Made by a program: the position numbers and the translations under genes
The notes under the pieces: generated by a model
What the model was told of the DNA's origin: nothing
What the model saw: the letters and a program-made list of their open reading frames with translations, nothing else
Database searches by the model: none
Shown: positions 57,471-64,000 of the stretch, piece by piece
Position numbering within the stretch: position 1 is the stretch's first letter
Layout of the letters: every line of letters begins with the position of its first letter
Assembly (NCBI GenBank): GCA_023435705.1
Contig: JAEYRH010000012.1
Location: forward strand, 51,613 to 115,612
DNA length: 64,000 nucleotides
Direction of reading: 5' to 3'
DNA from: Bacillota bacterium
GTDB taxonomy: Bacteria; Bacillota; Clostridia; Christensenellales; UMGS416

Positions 57471-58793
57471 ATGGAACGGGCAAAAAAACTCTGGAATCGC
57501 AATTTCGCAATCCTATGGCAAGGCCAGCTCATCTCCGACTTTGGCAACACCGCCTTCGGTGTGGCGTTGGGCTTCTGGGTGCTGGCATCCACCACATCGG
57601 CTGAGTACCCTGCCGGTAACACCGCTTTGATGGGTATTATCGAGGCATGCTTCGCCCTGCCGGCTGTCATCCTGGGGCCGGTCGCCGGTGCTCTCGCTGA
57701 CCGATTTGACCGCAAGCGCATCATTGTGATGGCAGACATGGCTCGAGGCGTTCTGTTCTCATTGATGGGCTTGCTTCTGTTGTTTGGTATCTTCCCGTTT
57801 TGGATGATCTACCCACTGGCGATCCTGGCCGGCACAGCCGGCTCATTCTTCAGCCCGGCAATGGGCTCAGCGTTGCCGGACATCGTGCCCACCGAAAGCC
57901 TCTCCAAAGCCAACTCTGCCCGAAGCCTTTCCCAGACGGTCACGCAGCTGCTTGGGACTTCACTGGGCGGCATGCTGCTCTCCCTATTGAAAGCCCCCTC
58001 CCTGATCCTGTTCAATGGCCTGACCTTCCTGTATGCATCCATCACGCAGCTGTTCATACGGGTGCCGGCCCACTCCACAAATGCGGTTAGGAAGAATATC
58101 TTTGCCGACATCCTCACAGGCATCAAATACACCTTTGGCAACAGGGGCATCCGCACGCTGGTGCTCACAGGCATGATCATCAACTTCCTGGCCGTTTGCG
58201 GCATGACGCTGATGACGCCATTGTTCAACAGCACCGAGGGCTTCGGGGTGGAGTGGTACGGATATGTGATGGGCACGCTCACAGCCGGCATGGTCGCAGG
58301 CATGGTGCTTTTCTCCTTCGTAAAGATCAAGCCCAGCCAGAGAGCGTCTGTGTTTTGCCTGTCGGTGCTGGTGATGGTGCTGGCGATGGCGCCGATCGGC
58401 CTGATCCGCACAGTGCAATGGCTGCTGCCGCTGGCCTTTGTGGCAGGCCTGACAAACGCAGTGGTGAACGTACTTCTCCAGACAATCATGCAGACCACCG
58501 TGGCGGCGGAAAACCGGGGAAAGGTGTTTGGCATCCTGGGCACGGTGATGGGCAGCCTGCAGCCGGTGGCGATGGCAGTGAGCGGGATCCTGGCTCTTCG
58601 CCTCGGCATTCGGCCCACAATGACGGCAGCATTCCTGCTGCTGGTTGTGGCCGCCCTGCCGATGCTGTTTGACCGGCACTTCAAGGCCTTTATGAACACA
58701 GACACGATCAGCCTGCAGCAAGATGGGCCGGGCACAACTGCAGGCCCGGTTTTGTTGGCGGAGGCACCGGCAGCGGAGCCGATACATGACTGA
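57471..58793 (+). CDS. MFS transporter, paralogue 2
   Basis: 440 residues and 12 helices, starting AKKLWNRNFAILWQGQLISD, clearly homologous to the upstream gene throughout (GALADRFDRKRIIVMADMAR loop). It has a longer first extracytoplasmic loop and a Pro/Ala/Thr-rich C-terminal tail. Tandem duplication with separate promoters suggests different inducers or substrates. Confidence 0.9.
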   Translation: MERAKKLWNRNFAILWQGQLISDFGNTAFGVALGFWVLASTTSAEYPAGNTALMGIIEACFALPAVILGPVAGALADRFDRKRIIVMADMARGVLFSLMGLLLLFGIFPFWMIYPLAILAGTAGSFFSPAMGSALPDIVPTESLSKANSARSLSQTVTQLLGTSLGGMLLSLLKAPSLILFNGLTFLYASITQLFIRVPAHSTNAVRKNIFADILTGIKYTFGNRGIRTLVLTGMIINFLAVCGMTLMTPLFNSTEGFGVEWYGYVMGTLTAGMVAGMVLFSFVKIKPSQRASVFCLSVLVMVLAMAPIGLIRTVQWLLPLAFVAGLTNAVVNVLLQTIMQTTVAAENRGKVFGILGTVMGSLQPVAMAVSGILALRLGIRPTMTAAFLLLVVAALPMLFDRHFKAFMNTDTISLQQDGPGTTAGPVLLAEAPAAEPIHD

Positions 58794-58889
58794 CATCAAT
58801 CATGAGTTTAGGGTTTGTGTAAGTTCGTATAGTTCAATATGCATAAAAGTCTATTCTCTAAACAGAAGGCATAGAAATTGACTGATAAA

Positions 58890-58918
58890 TTGACAAAACG
58901 CGCCTGTGCCGTTATACT
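58890..58918 (+). promoter_or_regulatory. tRNA operon promoter P1
   Basis: Consensus TTGACA (58890-58895), 17-base spacer, TATACT (58913-58918). Confidence 0.75.
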
Positions 58919-58945
58919 ATCCAATGCTTGACTGAAATGTCACGG

Positions 58946-58974
58946 TTGACAACACGGGATTTCTATGGTAACAT
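58946..58974 (+). promoter_or_regulatory. tRNA operon promoter P2
   Basis: TTGACA (58946-58951), 17-base spacer, TAACAT (58969-58974), 52 bases ahead of the first tRNA; tandem with P1. Confidence 0.6.
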
Positions 58975-59025
58975 AAAAATCCGTCAGCGGCGAAGTGCTA
59001 GGCTTCGGGCTCGGGCAAAAGGCAT

Positions 59026-59101
59026 GCGCCTGTAGCTCAGGGGACAGAGCAACGGCCTTCTAAGCCGTGGGTCCGGGGTTCAAATCCCTGCAGGCGCGCC
59101 A
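59026..59101 (+). tRNA. tRNA-Arg (TCT)
   Basis: Acceptor GCGCCTG/CAGGCGC, anticodon arm ACGGC-CTTCTAA-GCCGT (anticodon TCT at 59059-59061), T-loop TTCAAAT, encoded CCA. First of eight tRNAs. Confidence 0.95.
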
Positions 59102-59106
59102 ATCGC

Positions 59107-59184
59107 GGTGGGTATAGCTCAGTTGGTCAGAGCGCCAGGTTGTGGCCCTGGAGGCCGTGGGTTCGAGCCCCACTACTCACCCCA
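59107..59184 (+). tRNA. tRNA-His (GTG)
   Basis: Anticodon arm CCAGG-TTGTGGC-CCTGG. Acceptor GTGGGTA pairs with TACTCAC, the extra 5' G (59107) faces C73 as tRNA-His requires; encoded CCA. Confidence 0.95.
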
Positions 59185-59196
59185 TTTCTTTCCCGT

Positions 59197-59271
59197 TGGG
59201 GTGTAGCCAAGTGGCAAGGCACGGGACTTTGACTCCCGCATCCGTAGGTTCGAATCCTCCCACCCCAGCCA
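59197..59271 (+). tRNA. tRNA-Gln (TTG)
   Basis: Acceptor TGGGGTG/CACCCCA, anticodon arm CGGGA-CTTTGAC-TCCCG, encoded CCA. Confidence 0.95.
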
Positions 59272-59277
59272 ACACTT

Positions 59278-59353
59278 GACCCATTAGCTCAGTAGGTAGA
59301 GCACCTGACTTTTAATCAGGTTGTCCGGCGTTCGATCCGCCGATGGGTCACCA
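59278..59353 (+). tRNA. tRNA-Lys (TTT)
   Basis: Acceptor GACCCAT/ATGGGTC, anticodon arm CCTGA-CTTTTAA-TCAGG, encoded CCA. Confidence 0.95.
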
Positions 59354-59358
59354 GACCT

Positions 59359-59443
59359 GCGGGCGTGGCGGAATTGGCAGACGCGCTGGACTTAGGATCC
59401 AGAGCCGCAAGGCGTGTGAGTTCAAGTCTCGTCGCCCGCACCA
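59359..59443 (+). tRNA. tRNA-Leu (TAG)
   Basis: Class II tRNA with long variable arm; acceptor GCGGGCG/CGCCCGC, anticodon arm CTGGA-CTTAGGA-TCCAG, encoded CCA. Confidence 0.95.
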
Positions 59444-59453
59444 GGTTAATCAT

Positions 59454-59529
59454 GCGGGAGTAGCTCAATGGCTAGAGCGTCGCCTTGCCATGGCGAAGGT
59501 TGCGGGTTCGAGTCCCGTCTCCCGCTCCA
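59454..59529 (+). tRNA. tRNA-Gly (GCC)
   Basis: Acceptor GCGGGAG/CTCCCGC, anticodon arm TCGCC-TTGCCAT-GGCGA, encoded CCA. Confidence 0.95.
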
Positions 59530-59539
59530 TTATTCCTTT

Positions 59540-59613
59540 GCGGGTGTAACTCAATGGCAGAGCCCCAGCCTTCCAAGCTGGTTGTGTGGGTTCGATTCCC
59601 ATCACCCGCTCCA
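59540..59613 (+). tRNA. tRNA-Gly (TCC)
   Basis: Acceptor GCGGGTG/CACCCGC, anticodon arm CCAGC-CTTCCAA-GCTGG, encoded CCA. Confidence 0.95.
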
Positions 59614-59624
59614 GTAATCACTAT

Positions 59625-59700
59625 GGGCCATTAGCTCAGTTGGTAGAGCACCTGACTCTTAATCAGGGTGTCCTGGGTTCGAGCCCCTGATGGCCCACCA
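59625..59700 (+). tRNA. tRNA-Lys (CTT)
   Basis: Acceptor GGGCCAT/ATGGCCC, anticodon arm CCTGA-CTCTTAA-TCAGG, encoded CCA. Last gene of the array; an integrase remnant lies directly beyond, so its 3' end is a candidate attachment site. Confidence 0.95.
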
Positions 59701-59737
59701 AAAAACCCCAGCAATCATGCGGTTGCTGGGGTTTTGC
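59701..59737. terminator. Terminator of the tRNA operon
   Basis: Arms CCCCAGCAA/TTGCTGGGG, 8-base loop, then TTTTGCTTT; A-run on the other side also allows minus-strand use. Confidence 0.8.
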
Positions 59738-59796
59738 TTTGCCTTCAGGAAGGAATCTTGCGGGTATTTGACTACTGTGCACCCAAAAACCATGTA

Positions 59797-59990
59797 GCAG
59801 TGTAATCGCTTCATCAGGAAGTGAGATAGAGCGCTTCGATCCACCATTCTTGGTTGACTTCGTGATAACTCCTTTACCAGCCAGATAAGCATTGGAACGA
59901 TTTACAGTTATTATTCCGGAGTCCAGTTCCACATCGCTCTGCTTCCTCTCAGCAGTCTCTCCTCGTGTCCATTGACTACTTTGAATCTGA
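59797..59990 (-). pseudogene. Tyrosine recombinase (phage integrase) fragment
   Basis: An open stretch of about 65 residues resembles the start of the integrase catalytic domain: TRGE (compare RRGE with the first catalytic Arg), then SDVELDSGIITVNRSNAY, KGVITKSTKNGGSKRSISLP and DEAITLL. The rest of the catalytic domain (HxxR, Tyr) is absent; the frame then runs through unrelated sequence into the complement of the last tRNA. No start codon with ribosome-binding site. The remnant sits 100-300 bases from tRNA-Lys(CTT), the usual position of an integrated element's integrase. The region 59701-60001 holds nothing else beyond the terminator. Confidence 0.65.
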
Positions 59991-60001
59991 TCGAAAATCT
60001 G

Positions 60002-61330
60002 CTAAAAAGACTCTTTCTTTTGTATGGGTTGTGTTTTCTGTATTGCCAACGGGATCGCTTCGCCCTTCCATAACGGCATAACCGCCTTCAGTGTGAATAG
60101 ACCGTCCTTAGCCTCAAACGCGCAGTAACCATCGTGCTTTTCAGCAATCATCCTGATACTTTTAGCACCAAAGCCATGTTTCGGTTGGGTGCTTTCCGGT
60201 AATCCCTCCCGCATTATGACGGTTCCCTGATAAGGATTGCTGATATATATGAGCAGCTTGTCCTTGTGCGACTGGCAGTTGATGCGCACCGTCCGCTGCG
60301 CTTCGCCATCTATTTGTGCGGCGGCGCGTACCGCATTGTCCAGTCCGTTGGATAGCAGCGCACATAACTCTGTGTCCGAAAGCGGCAGAGCCGCGGGGAT
60401 GTTGACTTCGGCGCTGAAGTCAACACCTTGCTGCTTTGCTTTCACAGCGAACGAAGACAGAATCAGGTTGACGGCGTTGTTTTCGCAGTATCGCATCGGG
60501 ACGATCTTATCGATGTCGGTTTGCGTCTGCCGGATATATTCTCCGGCTTTTGAAATCTCGCCGGCATCCAGATAGCCATTGAGAAGCGAGAGGTGATGGC
60601 GCATGTCGTGCCGGTAAATCGATGTCTGCTGCTGCACCTGCTGCAAGGCAGAAATTTCGGTTTTCGCGCGCTCGGATTGCGCGGTCAGGATCGCGTTGTC
60701 CATCTCCAACCTGCTGCGCCGTTGCACTTCCTGATGGTAGACGGATACAAACGCCACAAAAAAGAGAGCCATGGCTGCGGGCAAAAACTCGATGACCATC
60801 CGCACGCCGGTGTATAAGGCTTCGGTATACACGGTGGTGGTATAGTCGAAGATGTAATAAAATAAAGGCAGCCCGCCAAACAGCAGCAGCGACCGTTTGG
60901 AATAGGCCATTGCCAGATGGACCGCCTTTGCGAAATAGAGCCGCAGAAGGGCAAACAGCGGAGCCAAGGAAAGCAAATATCCCAGCGCATAAGCCAGCTT
61001 TGTGTGGAACAGATGAAGCGTGACCGTCCCAATCCACTGCGGCAGCTGGCAGCATAAATATGCGGTCAAAATACTTGCCAGTGCCACGCCCCATGGCCGT
61101 TTGAAGCGAAACACCAGCACGAGAAAGGTTGGGAGATGGGAAATGAGCGGATAGAGCTTTCTGGTGATTTCAAGCCCCCAAAGGATATAACTGACTGCTT
61201 GCGCCGCCAAAAGCAATGCGCTCAGCACGGCCACCTCAAGGCGCTCCTTTTTTGAGGTGCAGCCCCCCGCAAAGCCGATCGTGAGCAATGATCCATACAG
61301 CAGCACGAGCAATCCCAAAATGACTGTCAT
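60002..61330 (-). CDS. GHKL sensor histidine kinase (AgrC/LytS-like)
   Basis: 442 residues. Six to seven membrane helices in residues 1-235 with no large external domain, then a dimerisation helix with the phospho-His in SIYRHDMRHHLSLLNGYLDA, N-box CALLSNGLDNAVRAA and G-box GFGAKSIRMIAEKHDG. This is the class that senses peptides in AgrC-type systems, but no AgrB or AgrD gene is visible. Its ATG overlaps the response-regulator stop by one base (TAATG), so the pair is coupled. Confidence 0.9.
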   Translation of the reverse strand: MTVILGLLVLLYGSLLTIGFAGGCTSKKERLEVAVLSALLLAAQAVSYILWGLEITRKLYPLISHLPTFLVLVFRFKRPWGVALASILTAYLCCQLPQWIGTVTLHLFHTKLAYALGYLLSLAPLFALLRLYFAKAVHLAMAYSKRSLLLFGGLPLFYYIFDYTTTVYTEALYTGVRMVIEFLPAAMALFFVAFVSVYHQEVQRRSRLEMDNAILTAQSERAKTEISALQQVQQQTSIYRHDMRHHLSLLNGYLDAGEISKAGEYIRQTQTDIDKIVPMRYCENNAVNLILSSFAVKAKQQGVDFSAEVNIPAALPLSDTELCALLSNGLDNAVRAAAQIDGEAQRTVRINCQSHKDKLLIYISNPYQGTVIMREGLPESTQPKHGFGAKSIRMIAEKHDGYCAFEAKDGLFTLKAVMPLWKGEAIPLAIQKTQPIQKKESF

Positions 61331-62052
61331 TACTTTACACCTTTTTCCGCAAACAGCTGATCCATATATGCCTTGCGCACCTGTGCATATAGCCGCCGTG
61401 AAACCGGCACCACGCTGCCTGTATAGGTCAGGATATCCGCGGGGCGAAGCTCCTGCACCTGCCAAAGATTCACGATGAACGCCCTGTGCACGCGAACAAA
61501 CTCCGGCCTTTGCAAGAGGATGTCTTCATAATCAGACAGCGGCGCAGCCAGTTCCCTCACACTGCCGTCGGTCAAATGAAAGCACAGCATTCTGTTCATC
61601 ACTTCCACATGGGTAAGCCGGAAAAACGGAATGTTGGCCACGCCGTTTTGAAACTTGATGGTTATGCCCTCCGCCGGTTTGTGGGCGGTTCGAAACAGTT
61701 TATCCAAAACAGGGAAGAGATGATCCGCCGTAATGGGCTTCAGCAGGTAAGAAAACGCCTCCACGGAATAACTTTCCACGGCGAACTCCGGCGACGAGGT
61801 CAGAAACGCAATCCTGATGTTTCCGTCAAACTTTCGGATCTCTTGTGCAACCTCCATCCCGTTGACCAACGGCATCATCACATCCAAAAGCAGAAAGTCA
61901 AAACCGCCTTTCCGCACATCCTTCAGAAGCGAAAGTCCGTCTGAATAGGCGACATAAGTGAAGCACGCTTTCGTTTTCTCCCGATAGTCACTCAGAAGCT
62001 TCGATATCTTATCCAGCTCTTTTTTATGATCATCACAAACTGCAAAACGCAT
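61330..62052 (-). CDS. LytTR-family response regulator
   Basis: 240 residues. Receiver domain with the phospho-Asp in FDFLLLDVMMPLVNGMEVAQ and switch residues in IAFLTSSPEF and SYLLKPI. LytTR DNA-binding domain from about residue 135 (MNRMLCFHLTDGSVRELAAP, EFVRVHRAFIVNLWQVQEL). First gene of the pair; divergent from the beta-helix protein gene, which is its most likely target. Confidence 0.92.
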   Translation of the reverse strand: MRFAVCDDHKKELDKISKLLSDYREKTKACFTYVAYSDGLSLLKDVRKGGFDFLLLDVMMPLVNGMEVAQEIRKFDGNIRIAFLTSSPEFAVESYSVEAFSYLLKPITADHLFPVLDKLFRTAHKPAEGITIKFQNGVANIPFFRLTHVEVMNRMLCFHLTDGSVRELAAPLSDYEDILLQRPEFVRVHRAFIVNLWQVQELRPADILTYTGSVVPVSRRLYAQVRKAYMDQLFAEKGVK

Positions 62053-62109
62053 ATTCGATCACCCCATTCGACAATAAACGACATTATTTTACCACAAGCA
62101 GCTTGTGGG

Positions 62110-62127
62110 GTGTCACTACTTTGACAC
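62110..62127. promoter_or_regulatory. Operator-like palindrome overlapping the -35 box
   Basis: GTGTCA-CTACTT-TGACAC, perfect 6-base arms; the right arm contains most of the TTGACA box of the promoter at 62121. Confidence 0.55.
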
Positions 62128-62149
62128 TGTTTGCGCTCTTGGCTGTAAT
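62121..62149 (+). promoter_or_regulatory. Promoter of the beta-helix protein gene
   Basis: TTGACA (62121-62126), 17-base spacer, TGTAAT (62144-62149). Confidence 0.55.
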
Positions 62150-62417
62150 TCCAAGAAAAAGCAGTCGCTCGGAATTTTAAGGAAGATAAGGTCGTACCAA
62201 TTTGAACGCACCCCTGCGCAAAAAACGCGCGGGGGTGATTTGCATAGCCGCCCTCCGTTTACCGTTTACAACAAAAACCACTACCGTTCGCGCACAAAGT
62301 GGTTTTGGGGGGCTGCAAACTGCTATCCTGTTAGCCTGTATGTTTCTACCCATGAGCGGCAGGAAGCCGCCGGAGCCTTGTGCAAACGCAATTTTCGCAC
62401 CAAAACGGAGGGGAACC

Positions 62418-64000
62418 ATGATAAAACGGTTTTTATACGCGCTTGTTGTCCTGTGCATGGCATTTGCTTTTTTGCCGGTTTCGGCAAAGGCGGAATCGCC
62501 TCAAGCCCAATGGGGCGTGGCGGCCACAGATGGGTCGAAGCCCGCTGCGTGGGCAGGCAGCGGCACCCTGGATGATGCCATAGCCTATGCCAACGGATTA
62601 AGCGGCGGCACAGCGTATATTCAGCTGCTGTCCAGCGTAACCGCTGCCGAGACCTTGACCTTTACGCAAGGTACCACCACCCTCGACTTAAACAGCTGCA
62701 CGTTAGGTGCCGTCGGCAATAGCGGCGTCATCACGCTGAGTGGCGGCACGCTGACCATTGACGACAGCACCGTAGGCGGGAACGGCAAGGTCACCAGTGC
62801 AGCAGGCGCTAATGATAGCGGCACGATCAATGTCAATGGCGGAAACCTTGTTGTAGCCGGCGGCACGGTAGAAAACCTGCAAAATGGTGAGTCTGTTCAT
62901 ACGATTGCCGTTTCCTCGGGCAACGTGACCGTGAACGGCGGCAAGGTGTCTAGAGAGAATGAGTCTTATACATCCTATACAATTAACAATATAGGCAGCG
63001 GCACCGTGACCGTGAGCGACGGCGAAGTAAGCGGAGGCTTCTATACGATTCTAAACAAAAGCGGCACCGTGAACGTGACGGGCGGCAAAGTAATCAACGA
63101 CTATTATGCGGTTTATAATGAAGGTACCTTGAGCATAACCGGCGGCTTGGTGCAAAACACGAGTCAATCATCATTTACGATTTATAATGCTGGCAGCGGC
63201 AGCGTGCATATTGGCGGCAGCGGCGAAGTAAGTGGTAGCATTCCGATTTTCCTCGCCAAAGACAGCACCGGCACCGTGAGCGTGACCGGAGGTAAAGTAA
63301 CCGCCACCAACAATTATGCGATTGAAAGCCAAGGATCAGGCAGCATAAGCGTGTCCGGCGGCGAATTAACCGGCAAAAGCAATGCGATTCGCTGCTCCGA
63401 ATATAGCACTGCCAATGTGAGTGTGACCGGCGGCGTACTCACCAGCGAAACCAATTGGACGATTTATAATAGTGGCACCGGCAGCCTGAAAGTGACCGAC
63501 GCCCGGGTGGAGGGCAAAAGCAGCGCATATGGTGCGATATATCACAAGAGCAGTAAGGAATGCACAATCGGCGGTACGGTGTTTGTCACCAGTGCAAATG
63601 ATTCGACCACAGCGGGTACGGTTAATTTGACGGGCGGCTGGCTCACAATCAAAGGAGGCACGATCCAAAACACCAATACTAGCAACACCGGTTATGCGAT
63701 TTTTGTGTCGTCAAGCGTAAATATTAGCTTACAAGCCAAATCGCCTGTTATCATAAGGGGCACCGGCTCAGCATTGAACAAAAAACCGTCCTTGAGCAAT
63801 ACCTTTGTGAAAACAGCCGCTGCGGATGTATATGGCACACTCGGCGTCGGATATGATGCAGGAAATATTGCATACTACAAATACCTGAAGTTTTTGCCTA
63901 CGGTAGCGAGTACCGGCGGCATCGCCTACGCCACGCTGCAGGAGGCGGTAAACGCGGTAGCTGACGGCGGTAAAATAACGCTGTTTAATAACACCCAGGA
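62418..64000 (+). CDS. Secreted beta-helix repeat surface protein, 3' end outside window
   Basis: 527 codons, open to the right edge. ATG 62418 follows ACGGAGGGGAACC. Signal peptide MIKRFLYALVVLCMAFAFLP ending SAKAE. After a lead-in block (LDDAIAYANGLSGG) come about a dozen irregular repeats of 20-25 residues built on SGTVxVTGGKV (for example TVNVTGGKV, TVSVTGGKV, SISVSGGEL), the pattern of a right-handed parallel beta-helix. Near the edge a second lead-in (ATLQEAVNAVADGGKITLFN) begins, suggesting several helical blocks in a large adhesin or pectate-lyase-like protein. Cysteines are rare. Codon use is richer in AT than the core genes. Probably controlled by the divergent two-component pair. 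Confidence 0.85.
   Translation, partial: MIKRFLYALVVLCMAFAFLPVSAKAESPQAQWGVAATDGSKPAAWAGSGTLDDAIAYANGLSGGTAYIQLLSSVTAAETLTFTQGTTTLDLNSCTLGAVGNSGVITLSGGTLTIDDSTVGGNGKVTSAAGANDSGTINVNGGNLVVAGGTVENLQNGESVHTIAVSSGNVTVNGGKVSRENESYTSYTINNIGSGTVTVSDGEVSGGFYTILNKSGTVNVTGGKVINDYYAVYNEGTLSITGGLVQNTSQSSFTIYNAGSGSVHIGGSGEVSGSIPIFLAKDSTGTVSVTGGKVTATNNYAIESQGSGSISVSGGELTGKSNAIRCSEYSTANVSVTGGVLTSETNWTIYNSGTGSLKVTDARVEGKSSAYGAIYHKSSKECTIGGTVFVTSANDSTTAGTVNLTGGWLTIKGGTIQNTNTSNTGYAIFVSSSVNISLQAKSPVIIRGTGSALNKKPSLSNTFVKTAAADVYGTLGVGYDAGNIAYYKYLKFLPTVASTGGIAYATLQEAVNAVADGGKITLFNNTQ

Larger units (their letters stand above)
62053..62417. other. Regulatory intergenic region and long leader of the beta-helix gene
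   Basis: 365 bases with no convincing gene. In order it holds a palindrome (62110-62127), a promoter (62121-62149), and a leader of about 260 nt with two hairpins: CACCCCTGCGC/GCGCGGGGGTG (62209-62237) and AAAACCACT/AGTGGTTTT (62274-62306). A further small stem, GCGGC/GCCGC, lies near 62355. I could not match the leader to a known riboswitch class. Confidence 0.5.

Noticed and set aside
59343..59549. 68-codon frame in the tRNA array
   Set aside because: Lies entirely within tRNA genes.
62157..62417. c-di-GMP-I riboswitch upstream of the beta-helix gene
   Set aside because: A CGCAC and a GCAAAC are present, but the conserved GACGCAAAGCC core and tetraloop-receptor are not.
62105..62575. 156-codon plus-strand frame crossing the leader and the start of the beta-helix gene
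   Set aside because: Overlaps the well-supported signal-peptide gene in another frame, composition is Arg/Cys-rich noise, no ribosome-binding site.
62418..64000. CRISPR array in the repetitive right end
   Set aside because: Repeats are protein-coding, irregular in length and sequence, and stay in frame.

Overview
The window reads as chromosome of an endospore-forming Clostridia-type Firmicute of fairly high GC. The evidence is a spoIIA operon with sigF, a spoVAC-AD-AE operon, gerW (ytfJ), a sepF-yggT-ylmH-divIVA division cluster, an IspH/ribosomal-S1 fusion of the kind known from Clostridia, an [FeFe]-hydrogenase-type protein and a flavodiiron protein (anaerobe), and short GC-rich intergenic repeats of the kind I recall from Oscillospiraceae-like genomes. 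I cannot name the genus.

Layout. 1-1912: methionine sulfoxide reductases msrA (cut by the left edge) and msrB, and a short-chain dehydrogenase. 1943-7164: sporulation block, with the spoVA operon (including an unlisted 56-residue membrane microprotein and a sigma-G-type promoter), a zinc-ribbon membrane protein, and spoIIAA-spoIIAB-sigF. 7464-22661: metabolic and envelope genes, namely an apiosidase-like glycosidase, a hydrogenase-like protein, an HD hydrolase, two paralogous lipoprotein phosphodiester glycosidases flanking a thioredoxin-reductase-like gene, an Nramp transporter, a flavodiiron protein, gerW with its DUF2953 partner, a class A PBP and an amidohydrolase. 22671-32567: regulator/effector pairs (TetR with flavoprotein, PadR with glycosyltransferase, MarR with heterodimeric ABC exporter), an ABC-F protein, and an uncharacterised structured RNA with its own promoter and terminator. 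32690-36930: alpha-L-fucosidase, acetyltransferase, an AT-rich membrane-anchored HNH protein and alanine dehydrogenase.

37069-44301 is one long leftward operon with its own sigma-A promoter: PAS-PP2C phosphatase, cdaA, cdaR, hutP family, cmk, plsC, ispH-rpsA. It joins c-di-AMP synthesis to lipid, nucleotide, isoprenoid and translation functions. 46749-48619 is a partner-switching sigma-factor module with an antagonist, a degenerate anti-sigma protein, a SigB/F-type sigma factor and a second, intact kinase-type anti-sigma protein. 48822-51922 holds ddl and a membrane-anchored MurF (peptidoglycan). 53188-55877 is the sepF division cluster. 56007-58793 holds two tandem MFS paralogues.

59026-59700 is an eight-gene tRNA array (Arg, His, Gln, Lys, Leu, Gly, Gly, Lys) behind two tandem promoters. 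It is followed by a decayed tyrosine-recombinase fragment and what looks like an accessory region: a GHKL kinase/LytTR regulator pair, and a divergently transcribed secreted beta-helix protein that runs off the right edge. That gene has an operator-like palindrome on its -35 box and a leader of about 260 nt. Promoters, operators and terminators were read by eye from consensus matches and are predictions.
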